Positions 6,359-13,570 of a DNA stretch of 13,570 nt are shown in pieces. Position 1 is the first letter of the stretch. Every line of letters begins with the position of its first letter. The notes beneath the pieces are model-generated. The model was given only the letters and a program-made list of their open reading frames with translations. It was not told the DNA's origin and searched no databases. A program made the position numbers and the translations under genes. The stretch is from positions 1 through 13,570 of the forward strand of contig CALANQ010000062.1 in the NCBI GenBank assembly GCA_937926025.1. The letters are read 5' to 3'. Source of the DNA: an uncultured Acidimicrobiales bacterium (GTDB lineage Bacteria; Actinomycetota; Acidimicrobiia; Acidimicrobiales; Iamiaceae).

Positions 6359-7647
6359 TGGCTGACCTGAACGGATGGATCGAGCGAGACGTCGCGTCGG
6401 TGTGGCACGGCTTCACCCAGATGGAGGCGTACGCCGGCAACCGCCCGGTCATCGTCGAGCGGGGCGAGGGTCGCGAGCTCATCGACGTCGAGGGCAACCG
6501 CTACTTCGACGCCATCTCGTCGCTCTGGGTCACCACGCTCGGCCACGGCGTCCCCGAGCTGGACCAGGCCGTCCGGGACCAGCTGGGCCGGGTCGCCCAC
6601 TCCACGCTGCTCGGCAACGGCAACCGCATCGTCATCGAGCTGGCCGAGGCGCTGGCCCCCAAGGTGCCCGTCGACCGGCCCCGGTTCCTGTTCGCCTCCG
6701 ACGGCGCCGCTGCCGTGGAGCAGGCCATCAAGATCGCCTTCCAGTACTGGACCAACCAGGGCGTCACGTCCAAGACCACGTACCTGGCGTTCGGCGGGGC
6801 GTACCACGGCGACACCACGGGCTCGCTGGCCATCGGCGACGGCGGCTTCGGCACCGACGTGTTCGACCCGCTGCGCTTCCCCGTGCTGCGCACCCCGAGC
6901 CTGGGCGAGCCCGGCGCGGTCGACGCCGCGGTGGCGGCCATCGCCGAGCACGCCGACCAGCTGGCCGCGGTGGTGCTGGAGCCGCTGGTCCAGGGCGCAG
7001 CCGGCATGGCCCTCATCCCCGCCGTGGCCGCGGTGGCCGCCGCCGCCCGCCAGCACGGCGTCCTGGTCATCCACGACGAGGTCGCCACCGGCTTCGGCCG
7101 CACGGGCACGCTGTTCGCGTCGGAGCAGTGCGGGGTGCAGCCGGACCTGCTGGTCATCGGCAAGGGCATCACCGGCGGCTACCTCCCGCTGGCCGCCACC
7201 GTGGCCAGCCAGCAGGTGTGGGAGGCCTTCCTGGGCCCCGACCTGTCGGAGAAGACCTTCTACCACGGGCACTCCTACAGCGGGAACGCCCTCGGCTGCG
7301 CCGTGGCCCTCCGCCATCTGGAGCTGCTCGACGAGTGGGACGTGCTGGCCAACGTCACCGAGCGGGCGGAGCAGCTGGGTCGGCTGCTGGCCGAGCGCAT
7401 CGAGCCGCTCGACGGCGTGGCCGAGGTCCGGCGCTGCGGCCTGATGACCGGCGTGGAGCTGGCCCCGCCTGCCGACGACCTCCGCTGGGGGCGCCGGGTG
7501 TCGGCCGCCTGCGTGGACCGGGGCGTGCTGATCCGGCCGCTCGGCGACGTGATCGTGCTGATGCCGCCGCTCACCACCACCGACGACGAGATCGTCCGGG
7601 TGATCGACGCGCTCGAGGCGGCCATCGTCGAGGTCACCGGCGGGTGA
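6358..7647 (+). CDS. bioA: 8-amino-7-oxononanoate aminotransferase (7,8-diaminopelargonic acid synthase)
   Basis: This 429-residue class III PLP aminotransferase converts KAPA to DAPA in biotin synthesis. The N-terminal WHGFTQM (16-22) is the BioA signature. PLP-site motifs are SDGAAAVEQA (114-123), YHGD (149-152), HDEVATGFGRTG with Asp240, and Lys269 in GKGITGG as the Schiff-base lysine. The C-terminal RPLGDVIVLMPPL is typical of the family. The block FYHGHSYSGNALGCAVAL (301-318) resembles the Bacillus-type enzyme, reported to use lysine as amino donor, more than the E. coli SAM-using form with HGPTF. The donor is therefore uncertain. The GTG start has no SD. bioF begins within the stop codon (4-base overlap). 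Confidence 0.96.
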   Translation: MADLNGWIERDVASVWHGFTQMEAYAGNRPVIVERGEGRELIDVEGNRYFDAISSLWVTTLGHGVPELDQAVRDQLGRVAHSTLLGNGNRIVIELAEALAPKVPVDRPRFLFASDGAAAVEQAIKIAFQYWTNQGVTSKTTYLAFGGAYHGDTTGSLAIGDGGFGTDVFDPLRFPVLRTPSLGEPGAVDAAVAAIAEHADQLAAVVLEPLVQGAAGMALIPAVAAVAAAARQHGVLVIHDEVATGFGRTGTLFASEQCGVQPDLLVIGKGITGGYLPLAATVASQQVWEAFLGPDLSEKTFYHGHSYSGNALGCAVALRHLELLDEWDVLANVTERAEQLGRLLAERIEPLDGVAEVRRCGLMTGVELAPPADDLRWGRRVSAACVDRGVLIRPLGDVIVLMPPLTTTDDEIVRVIDALEAAIVEVTGG

Positions 7648-8792
7648 ACCGCACCGGGGGCGACTGGGACCGGTGGCTCGGCCACCGCCTGGGCGCCATC
7701 CGCGACCAGGGCCGGTGGCGCGCCCACCGGGAGTTCGACGCGTGGGGTCCCCGCGGCACGCTCCGGGTGCCCGGCGACGACGCCCGCGAGGTGCTCTCGT
7801 TCGCGTCCAACGACTACCTCGGTCTCAGCATCCACCCGGCGGTCGTGGCCGGGGCGCACGACGCCATCGACCGGTGGGGCACCGGGGCCGGTGCGTCCCG
7901 CCTGGTCACCGGCGACCGGCCGGTGCACGAGGAGCTGGAGCGGGAGCTGGCGGCGTGGAAGGGCACGGAGCGGGCGGTGCTGTTCCCCACCGGCTTCGCC
8001 GCCAACCTCGGCGTCCTCACCACCCTGGGCACCGCGGGCGTGGCCATCATCTCCGACGAGCTGAACCACGCGTCGCTCATCGACGGCTCCCGCCTGGCCA
8101 AGGCCGACGTGCACATCGCCCCTCACGACGACGTCGACGCCCTCGACGAGCTGCTGGCCAAGACGGCGGACCAACCCACGATGGTGGTGCTCGACTCGGT
8201 GTTCTCCATGGACGGCGATGTCGCCGACCTGGCCGCGGTGGCCGACCTGTGCCGCGCCCGCTCGGCCCTGCTGGTCATCGACGAGGCCCACGCCGTGCTC
8301 GGCCCGGATCCGGCGCCCGGCTGCTTCGACGGCGTCGAGGTGGTGCGGGTGGGCACCCTGTCGAAGACGCTCGGCGCGCTCGGTGGCTTCGTCGCCTGCT
8401 CGGACCGGGTGGCGGACCTGCTGGTCAACGCCGCCCGCTCGGCCATCTTCACCACGGGCCTGAGCCCGGCCGACGCCGGGGCCGCCCTTGCCTCCGTCCG
8501 GGTGGTGCGCAGCGCCGAGGGCGACCAGCTCCGGGCCACGCTCCGACGCCACGTGGACCGGCTCCGCCCCGGCCATCCGTCGCCCATCGTGCCGGTCATC
8601 ATCGGGCGCGAGGACGACGCCGTCGCCGCCTCGGGCGCGCTGCTGGAGCGCGGCCTGCTGGTGCCGGCCATCCGGCCGCCCACCGTCGCCCCCGGCACCA
8701 GCCGCCTGCGCATCACGTTCTCCGCCGCCCACACCGACGACGACGTGGCGCGCCTGCTCGACGCCCTCGCCGAGATCGGCGTCCTGGCGTGA
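7644..8792 (+). CDS. bioF: 8-amino-7-oxononanoate synthase
   Basis: This 382-residue alpha-oxoamine synthase condenses pimeloyl-thioester with L-alanine to KAPA, the step before BioA. Motifs: GTGAGASRLVTG (79-90), DELNHASLIDG with His142 stacking on PLP, DEAHAVLG (213-220) with Asp213 contacting the pyridine nitrogen, and GTLSKTLGALGGF with Schiff-base Lys241. The C-terminal RLRITFSAAHT is usual for the family. It starts at GTG overlapping the bioA stop as GTGA, which implies translational coupling. 2-amino-3-ketobutyrate ligase is a close paralogue, but the position between bioA and bioD makes BioF clearly the better call. Confidence 0.95.
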   Translation: MNRTGGDWDRWLGHRLGAIRDQGRWRAHREFDAWGPRGTLRVPGDDAREVLSFASNDYLGLSIHPAVVAGAHDAIDRWGTGAGASRLVTGDRPVHEELERELAAWKGTERAVLFPTGFAANLGVLTTLGTAGVAIISDELNHASLIDGSRLAKADVHIAPHDDVDALDELLAKTADQPTMVVLDSVFSMDGDVADLAAVADLCRARSALLVIDEAHAVLGPDPAPGCFDGVEVVRVGTLSKTLGALGGFVACSDRVADLLVNAARSAIFTTGLSPADAGAALASVRVVRSAEGDQLRATLRRHVDRLRPGHPSPIVPVIIGREDDAVAASGALLERGLLVPAIRPPTVAPGTSRLRITFSAAHTDDDVARLLDALAEIGVLA

Positions 8793-9439
8793 CCCGGCCC
8801 GCCCGCCTGGTGCTGGTGGCCGGCACCGCCACCGACATCGGCAAGACGTGGGTCGGCGGCCAGGTCCTCTCCCGCCTCCACCAGCGGGGCCTGGCGCTGG
8901 CCGCCCGCAAGCCGGCGCAGTCCTCCGAGGCCGACGACCCGGGCCCGTCCGACGCGGCCGTCCTGGCCGCCGCCACCGGCGAGGCCGTCACCACCGTGTG
9001 CCCGGCCCACCGCCACTACACCGTGGCCATGGCGCCGCCCATGGCGGCCGATGCGCTGGGGCTCCCCGTGCCGTCGCTCGCCGACCTGGTCGGCGAGCTG
9101 GTGTGGCCCGACGCCGCCGTGGACGTCGGCTGGGTGGAGACCGTGGGCGGGCCGCGCTCCCCCATCGGCGCCGACGGCGACGCTGTCGACCTGGCCGCCG
9201 TGCTCGACCCGGACCTGGTCCTGCTGGTGGCCGACGCCGGCCTCGGCACCGTCAACTCGGTCCGCCTCGGGGTCGACGTGTTCGCGCCCCGCCCGGTGGT
9301 GGTGTTCCTCAACCGCTTCGACGCCGACGACGACCTGCACCGGCGCAACCTCGACTGGCTCCGGACGCGGGAGCGCCTCGAGGTCATCGTTGACCTCGAG
9401 GCGCTCTCGGACCGGATGGCGGGCGAGCCCGCCACCTGA
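8789..9439 (+). CDS. bioD: ATP-dependent dethiobiotin synthetase
   Basis: This 216-residue P-loop enzyme closes the ureido ring of DAPA with CO2 and ATP. The Walker A variant GTATDIGKT (12-20) matches the family GTDTEVGKT. ARKPAQSS supplies Lys41, PSDAAVL a conserved Asp, and AMAPPMAAD the substrate-pocket segment. The family EGAGG stretch is here ETVGGPRSPIG (117-127), a divergent version that keeps the acidic residue and GG. FLNRF (173-177) carries the nucleotide-specificity Asn. It is slightly shorter than the E. coli enzyme. The GTG start overlaps the bioF stop by 4 bases (GTGA). It is the last gene of the operon and ends 3 bases from the convergent binding-protein gene. bioB is not seen. 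Confidence 0.92.
   Translation: MTRPARLVLVAGTATDIGKTWVGGQVLSRLHQRGLALAARKPAQSSEADDPGPSDAAVLAAATGEAVTTVCPAHRHYTVAMAPPMAADALGLPVPSLADLVGELVWPDAAVDVGWVETVGGPRSPIGADGDAVDLAAVLDPDLVLLVADAGLGTVNSVRLGVDVFAPRPVVVFLNRFDADDDLHRRNLDWLRTRERLEVIVDLEALSDRMAGEPAT
9368..9409. terminator. strong hairpin at the bioD / liv convergent junction, candidate bidirectional terminator
   Basis: GAGCGCCTCGAGGTCA (9371-9386) and TGACCTCGAGGCGCTC (9391-9406) are perfect reverse complements around a 4-base loop TCGT. On the plus strand the stem extends through a G-U pair and two further pairs to 9368/9409. It lies within bioD codons ~194-207, about 30 bases before the stop. No U-tract follows on either side, so it would be a U-less, high-GC terminator of the kind proposed for actinobacteria, or a 3'-end stabiliser. 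The structure is certain; the function is inferred. Confidence 0.6.
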
Positions 9440-9442
9440 CGA

Positions 9443-10819
9443 TCAGGACTCGATGAGGTCCTCCGGCGTGATGTCGGGGGTGGTGCCCTCGAAGTCCAGA
9501 ACGTCGCCGACGTTCTCGAAGTACTTGTTGGCGGCGTTGTACTGGATCATCTGGACGTCCTCGGCGAGGAAGCGGTCGTCGGGCGAGGTGTTGACCTCGA
9601 CGCCGTCGAGCAGCAGGCCGCCCGTCATGTCCTTCAGGTCGTACATCTTGTTCATCAGGGAGCCGCGGTCGAGCGTGTCGAGGCTCTCGAGGATCTCCAC
9701 CAGCAGGGCGCCCTGGGTGTACCCGTAGGCCACGATGCCGTTCTCGGGGTCGACGTCGTCGGCGCCGTACTCGGCGAGGGTCTCGTTGTACTCCTTCATC
9801 GCCGGGTCATCGGCGAAGGCGGGGTTCAGCGGGTCCTTGATGTTCGTGGTGGCGAAGACGCCGTCGGCGGCCTCGCCGGCGATGCCCATGAGGGTCTTGG
9901 AGATGCAGGTGCCGGACACGAAGGTCACGGCGTCCCAGCCCTGGTCGCTGGCCGCGTTGAGGGCGTTCGGGCAGGCCAGCAGGGTGGCACCGTTGAAGAA
10001 GGTGTCGGCGCCGGAGGCCTTCAGCGAGGTGACCTCGGAGGTGACCTCGTCGGTGCCGGCCTCGTAGGTCTTGACCTGGGTCACGGTGATGTCCGAGCCC
10101 TCGATCTGCTGCTTGAAGCCTTCCTCGTAGGCCTTCCCGAAGTCGTCGTTCTGCACGAGCATGCCGACCTTGGCGTCGGGCTTGTTCTCCTTGAGGTAGT
10201 CGGCGAACGCCTTGGCCTCGACCGTGTAGGGCGCCAGCGTGGAGCCGATGGTCCACGGGTAGCTGGTGTTGCCCCAGACCGGCGAGCCGGTGGCGGCGAA
10301 GATGTTCGGCACGCACAGCTCGTTGAGGTCGTCGCGGATGGCCACGTTGTTGGCGGTGCCCACCACGTTGAACACGGCGAACGCTCCGGTGCCGTCGGTG
10401 CCGACCTCGGACTCGATGTTCTGGGCGGTGGTGGCCGGCTTGTACTCGTCGTCCTTGGAGACGACCTCGATCTTGTACTTCTTGCCGGCGACCTCGACGC
10501 CGCCGTCGGCGTTCACCTTGTCGAAGTAGGCGAGGTAGCCCTTCGAGATCTGGGCGAACGCCGCGGTCAGGCCCGACTGCGGGAACGACGACGCCAGCTT
10601 GATGGTGCCGTCCTCGATGCCGGCGGTGCCGGTGTCGGGGCAGTCGGCCGTGTCGACGACGGCGCCGGACTCGCCGTCGCCACCGCCACCGCCGCCGTCG
10701 GAGCCACCGCCGCCACCGGTGTCTTCGCTGCGGCCGCTGCACGAGGCCGCCACCAGCGCCACGAGGGCGAGGAGCAGCACGAGGGTCCGTCGGAGCCTCG
10801 GAGTTCGCTTGGTGTCCAT
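9443..10819 (-). CDS. ABC importer substrate-binding lipoprotein, branched-chain amino-acid (Peripla_BP_6) type
   Basis: This 458-residue protein starts at the ATG at 10819, preceded by a good AGGAG at 6 bases. The N-terminus has RLRR, a hydrophobic stretch and VAASC, giving a lipobox with lipidated Cys27. A Gly/Asp/Ser-rich linker (about 33-50) follows. The mature part has the type I periplasmic-binding-protein pattern: IKLASSFPQSG, YFDKVNADGGV, YKIEVVSKDDEY, and GMLVQNDDFGKAYEEGFK. It captures the ligand outside the cell for the LivHM-type permease encoded upstream. The ligand is not determinable; relatives bind amino acids, amides, urea or aromatic acids. It lies 20 bases after livM. livK would be a positional name only, so I leave the symbol empty. 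Confidence 0.93.
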   Translation of the reverse strand: MDTKRTPRLRRTLVLLLALVALVAASCSGRSEDTGGGGGSDGGGGGGDGESGAVVDTADCPDTGTAGIEDGTIKLASSFPQSGLTAAFAQISKGYLAYFDKVNADGGVEVAGKKYKIEVVSKDDEYKPATTAQNIESEVGTDGTGAFAVFNVVGTANNVAIRDDLNELCVPNIFAATGSPVWGNTSYPWTIGSTLAPYTVEAKAFADYLKENKPDAKVGMLVQNDDFGKAYEEGFKQQIEGSDITVTQVKTYEAGTDEVTSEVTSLKASGADTFFNGATLLACPNALNAASDQGWDAVTFVSGTCISKTLMGIAGEAADGVFATTNIKDPLNPAFADDPAMKEYNETLAEYGADDVDPENGIVAYGYTQGALLVEILESLDTLDRGSLMNKMYDLKDMTGGLLLDGVEVNTSPDDRFLAEDVQMIQYNAANKYFENVGDVLDFEGTTPDITPEDLIES

Positions 10820-10823
10820 GGGT

Positions 10824-10830
10824 CTCTCCT
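10824..10830 (-). promoter_or_regulatory. strong Shine-Dalgarno of the binding-protein gene
   Basis: AGGAGAG on the minus strand, with AGGAG 6 bases before the ATG at 10819, is the clearest SD in the window. It fits the need for more binding protein than permease and fixes the start codon. Confidence 0.75.
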
Positions 10831-10839
10831 GGGTTGAGA

Positions 10840-11934
10840 TCAGCTGGGCTGGGGTTGGGGTGCTTCGAGGGGGTCGGGGGTCGGCGGTGGCCCGGTGGAC
10901 CCGGCGGTGCGGGCCCGGAGCCACGCGGCCAGCCGGCGGAGGCCGCCGACGATGCCGTCGGGCAGGACGTACACGACGATGATGAGGGCGCCGCCGAGCA
11001 GGGCCGGGGCCATGGCCTCGGTGCCCTCGGTGCGCCGGCGGATGGCCACCAGCAGCATGGCGCCGAGCAGCGGCCCGCCGATGGTGGCGGCACCGCCGAT
11101 GACCACGGCGATCAGGAACTCGATGGAGCGCTGGAAGTAGATGATGGGGTTCGAGGCGTCGGCGGTGCGGTCCACGTAGGTGGACAGGGCGCCGGCCAGC
11201 CCGGCGTAGGCAGCCGACAGGGCGAACGACCACACCTTCACGTTGGCCACGCTGATGCCCACCGTGGAGGCCGCCACCTCCTGGTCGCGCACGGCGATCA
11301 TGGCCCGGCCCATCCGGCCCCGGACCAGGTTCCACGCCAGCAGGAACAGCACGGCGAGGATGGCCAGGCAGACGTAGTAGCGGTAGATGTCGTCGGCCCA
11401 GAAGTCCACCATCGAGCCCACCTGGGAGCGCTTCGGCTTGAGCAGCGGCACGCCGCCGGGGCCCTCCACGAACTTCTTCACCACCAGCGGGAACAGCACG
11501 GCGAGGCCGAGGGTGATGAGCGCGAGGTACAGGCCCTTGAGCCGCAGCGCCGGGAAGCCGACCGCCACGCCGACCAGCGCCGCCAGCAGGGCCGCCACCG
11601 GGAACGTGGCCTCGATCATCCAGCCGTGGTCCACGGTGAGGATGGCGGCGGTGAACGCGCCGATGCCAAAGAAGGCCCCGTGGCCCAGCGAGATCTGGCC
11701 GTTGTACCCGGTGAGCAGGTTGAGGCCCATGGCCGCCAGCGCCAGGTACATCACCTGGCAGAAGATCTGGTTGGTCTCCGGGTCGTTGTAGTACGGCAGC
11801 GCCAGGGCGATGACCGCGATGACCACACCGAACACGATGCGCAGCCACGGGATCTTCCGACCTCCGGCAGCGGGCGCCGACGGGGCCGCGAACGCGGGCG
11901 GGGTGTCGGGCAGGTTGGCGGACTGGTCGCTCAT
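10840..11934 (-). CDS. livM: branched-chain amino-acid-type ABC transporter permease LivM
   Basis: This 364-residue membrane protein of the BPD_transp_2 family has about 9-10 hydrophobic segments. Family landmarks are NLLTGYNGQISLGHGAFFGIGAF near the first third, VGFPALRLKGLYLALITLGLA, and the cytoplasmic coupling segment RGRMGRAMIAVRDQEVAASTVGI, followed by FALSAAYAGLAGAL. The N-terminal ~30 residues are a soluble Ala/Pro-rich tail, and the C-terminus is a Pro-rich tail after the last TM; neither carries an ATPase domain. It pairs with LivH as the heterodimeric membrane channel of a HAAT importer. The ATG at 11934 shares its A with the livH stop (TGATGA), indicating coupled translation. Confidence 0.95.
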   Translation of the reverse strand: MSDQSANLPDTPPAFAAPSAPAAGGRKIPWLRIVFGVVIAVIALALPYYNDPETNQIFCQVMYLALAAMGLNLLTGYNGQISLGHGAFFGIGAFTAAILTVDHGWMIEATFPVAALLAALVGVAVGFPALRLKGLYLALITLGLAVLFPLVVKKFVEGPGGVPLLKPKRSQVGSMVDFWADDIYRYYVCLAILAVLFLLAWNLVRGRMGRAMIAVRDQEVAASTVGISVANVKVWSFALSAAYAGLAGALSTYVDRTADASNPIIYFQRSIEFLIAVVIGGAATIGGPLLGAMLLVAIRRRTEGTEAMAPALLGGALIIVVYVLPDGIVGGLRRLAAWLRARTAGSTGPPPTPDPLEAPQPQPS

Positions 11935-12830
11935 CACACCCGCTCCACGATGTTGCGGCCGAAGAGGCCGTTGGGCTTGAACAGCAGGACCACGAAGATC
12001 AGCCCGAGCGGCACCACCAGCTCGATGCCCTGCAGGAAGTCGACGTACTGGACGGTGAGCGACCGGGCCACGCCGACGATGAGCCCGCCGACCACGGCGC
12101 CCAGCGGGCTGTCGAAGCCGCCCAGGGCCGCGGCGGCGAAGGCGTAGACCAGCACCTGCTGCATGAGCGAGGTGTCGAAGCCGCCGGTGCCCCGGCTGGC
12201 GGCCATGGTGCCGGCGATGGCGCCGAGGACGGCGGCGATGCCCCAGCCGAGCATCAGCATGTTGCCCGGGTTGATGCCCACCAGCCGCGACGACTCCGGG
12301 TTGGAGGCGACCGCCCGCAGGGCCAAGCCGATCTTCGTCTTCTGGAGGAGCAGGAACAGCGCCGCGCACTCCACGGCCAGGACCAGGGCCCGGCCGATGA
12401 TGGCCTTCTGGATCCCCAGGCCGAACAGGTCGAAGTCGCCCTTCGGGAACATGAGCGGCATCTGCAGCGCCTCCTGCCCCGGCTTGATGAAGATCAGCTG
12501 GCAGAGGGCGTTGAGGGCGAGGAAGAGGCCGAGGGTGACGATGACCACGTTGAGCGGGTTCTTGGCCGCCTCGACGGGCCGGATGATGACCCGCTCGATG
12601 GCGGCGCCGGCGAAGAACGAGAACACCATCGACCCGAGCAGCGCCGGCCAGATCGACAGGCCCTGATCGGTGAGCCACCACGTGACGAACGTGGAGAACA
12701 GCGCCATCTCGCCCTGGGCGAAGTTCAGAAGGCCGGTGGTCCGGTAGATGATGACGAGGGCGAGCGCCACCGACGCGTACACCGCGCCGGTGCCGATGCC
12801 GTTGAAGACCTGGTCCAGGAAGAGATCCAT
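11934..12830 (-). CDS. livH: branched-chain amino-acid-type ABC transporter permease LivH
   Basis: This 298-residue polytopic protein of the BPD_transp_2 family. Landmarks are QVFNGIGTGAVYASVALALVIIYRTTGLLNFAQGEMALFS at the N-terminus, the EAA-like coupling loop KTKIGLALRAVASNPESSRLVGI, and ALGGFDSPLGAVVGGLIVG near the C-terminus. It ends in a short loop and FGRNIVERV. It forms the channel with LivM. The ATG at 12830 overlaps the livF stop by one base (TGATG). An upstream in-frame extension towards 13535 is an out-of-frame reading of livF and of adapter sequence, so the downstream ATG is the real start. Confidence 0.95.
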   Translation of the reverse strand: MDLFLDQVFNGIGTGAVYASVALALVIIYRTTGLLNFAQGEMALFSTFVTWWLTDQGLSIWPALLGSMVFSFFAGAAIERVIIRPVEAAKNPLNVVIVTLGLFLALNALCQLIFIKPGQEALQMPLMFPKGDFDLFGLGIQKAIIGRALVLAVECAALFLLLQKTKIGLALRAVASNPESSRLVGINPGNMLMLGWGIAAVLGAIAGTMAASRGTGGFDTSLMQQVLVYAFAAAALGGFDSPLGAVVGGLIVGVARSLTVQYVDFLQGIELVVPLGLIFVVLLFKPNGLFGRNIVERV

Positions 12831-13520
12831 CAGAACCCCAGGTACGCCTTGCGGACGTCTTCGTCGGCGCCGAGCTCGTCGGCCGTGCCCCGAGCCACGA
12901 TGGTGCCCGTCTCCAGCACGTACCCGCGCTGGGCGATCTCCAGCGCCAGGCCGGCGTTCTGCTCCACGATCAGCATGGTCAGCCCTTCGGTGCGGTTGAT
13001 CTCGCCGAGGCGTTCGAACAGGTCCCGGGTGATGAGCGGCGCCAGGCCCAGCGACGGCTCGTCCAGCAGCAGCAGGCGGGGCCGGCTCATCAGGGCCCGG
13101 GCGATGGCCAGCATCTGCTGCTCGCCGCCGGACATGGAGCCGGCGGCCTGGGTGCGGCGCTCGGCCAGCCGGGGGAACGCCTCGTACCAGCGGTCCAGGT
13201 CGGCGCGGACGCCGGGGTCCTTGCGGGTGATGGCCCCGAGGCGCAGGTTCTCGTCGACGGTCAGGTCGCCGAAGGTGCCCCGCCCCTGCGGCACGTGGGC
13301 GATGCCCTTGCGGGCGGTGGCCTGCGGGCTGTCCTTGGTGATGTCGCCGCCATCGAAGAACACCTCGCCGCCGATGTCGTCGAGCATCCCGCAGATGGCC
13401 CGCAGCGTGGTGGTCTTGCCGGCGCCGTTGGCGCCGAGGATGACGCCGACCTCGCCCTCCTCGACCCCGAGGTCCAGGTCGGCCAGCACGTTCACGGGGC
13501 CGTAGCCGCCGGACACGGAT
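12830..13520 (-). CDS. livF: branched-chain amino-acid-type ABC transporter ATPase LivF (N-terminus missing)
   Basis: About 230 genomic codons of the cytoplasmic nucleotide-binding subunit that energises LivHM. Motifs in order: Walker A GANGAGKTT, Q-loop VPQGRG, signature SGGEQQMLAIARAL, Walker B RLLLLDEPSLGLAP, and MLIVEQNA at the switch position, where LivF-type proteins commonly carry Gln instead of His. The genomic part begins with SVSGGYGPVNVLADL; LivF proteins normally have roughly 7-10 residues before this, so only the first few codons and the start are lost. The apparent start GTG at 13537 and the leading residues MCSSDL are translated adapter, not protein. livG would be expected just beyond. 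The stop overlaps the livH ATG by one base. Confidence 0.94.
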
Positions 13521-13570
13521 AGATCGGAAGAGCACACGTCTGAACTCCAGTCACTTAGGCATCTCGTATG
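13521..13570 (+). other. Illumina TruSeq adapter and index (sequencing artefact)
   Basis: The last 50 bases start AGATCGGAAGAGCACACGTC and continue as the TruSeq Read-1 3' adapter to 13554. The 6-base index TTAGGC (13555-13560) and the start of the constant flow-cell part ATCTCGTATG (13561-13570) follow. This is not genomic DNA and should be trimmed. Genomic sequence ends at 13520. Confidence 0.99.

Noticed and set aside
6375..7643. Upstream in-frame extension of bioF through the bioA region
   Set aside because: Arg/Gly/Pro-rich shadow of bioA; bioF homology starts at the GTG overlapping the bioA stop.
7644..8792. 2-amino-3-ketobutyrate CoA ligase or ALA synthase instead of BioF
   Set aside because: These share the alpha-oxoamine synthase motifs, but the 4-base overlaps with bioA and bioD make the biotin role much more likely.
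12831..13535. Upstream extension of livH to a start at 13535
   Set aside because: It reads livF in the wrong frame and begins in adapter sequence; the ATG at 12830 overlaps the livF stop and matches the family N-terminus.

Overview
This is a very GC-rich window with a strong G/C third-codon bias. It comes from an actinobacterial-type genome: it carries a UPF0182 membrane protein next to a PDZ/S16 protease (a pairing I recall from Mycobacterium, Rv3193c/Rv3194c), GTG starts, TANNNT -10 boxes close to start codons, and a DivIVA-type N-terminal domain. I lean towards an Acidimicrobiia-like lineage, but this is inference only. The contig end is not biological: bases 13521-13570 are Illumina TruSeq adapter plus index, so this is a draft assembly or metagenome contig end.

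Region 1 (1-5684, minus strand). Reading 5' to 3' on the minus strand: a TetR regulator, a membrane-anchored PDZ-Lon(S16)-like serine protease, a 705-residue mosaic protein, and the N-terminal 575 residues of a UPF0182 membrane protein that runs off the window. The mosaic protein has a DivIVA-like N-terminus, a long alanine-rich coiled coil with an exact 11-residue period, a Glu-Pro tract of about 88 residues, and a C-terminal domain resembling the phage Mu gpF/SPP1 gp7 minor-head domain with a Cys/His cluster. No other phage gene is visible. This is the most novel object in the window. It sits between two proteins that are usually direct neighbours, which suggests a cell-envelope role.

Region 2 (5699-9439, plus strand). 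A small HEAT-repeat protein starts 14 bases from the TetR start, in the opposite direction. It is followed by a tight biotin operon bioA-bioF-bioD, with 4-base GTGA overlaps at both internal junctions. These enzymes take 8-amino-7-oxononanoate synthesis through to dethiobiotin; bioB and the pimelate-forming genes are not in the window. A probable leaderless promoter lies just before bioA.

Region 3 (9443-13520, minus strand). A branched-chain amino-acid-type (HAAT) ABC importer is transcribed as livF-livH-livM-substrate-binding lipoprotein. livF/livH and livH/livM each share one base (stop/start), and the binding protein follows with a strong Shine-Dalgarno. livF lacks its first few codons because the genomic sequence stops at the adapter junction; livG would be expected beyond the contig end. 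The importer meets the biotin operon tail-to-tail with only 3 bases between stop codons. A near-perfect hairpin inside the bioD 3' end is the best candidate for a shared terminator.
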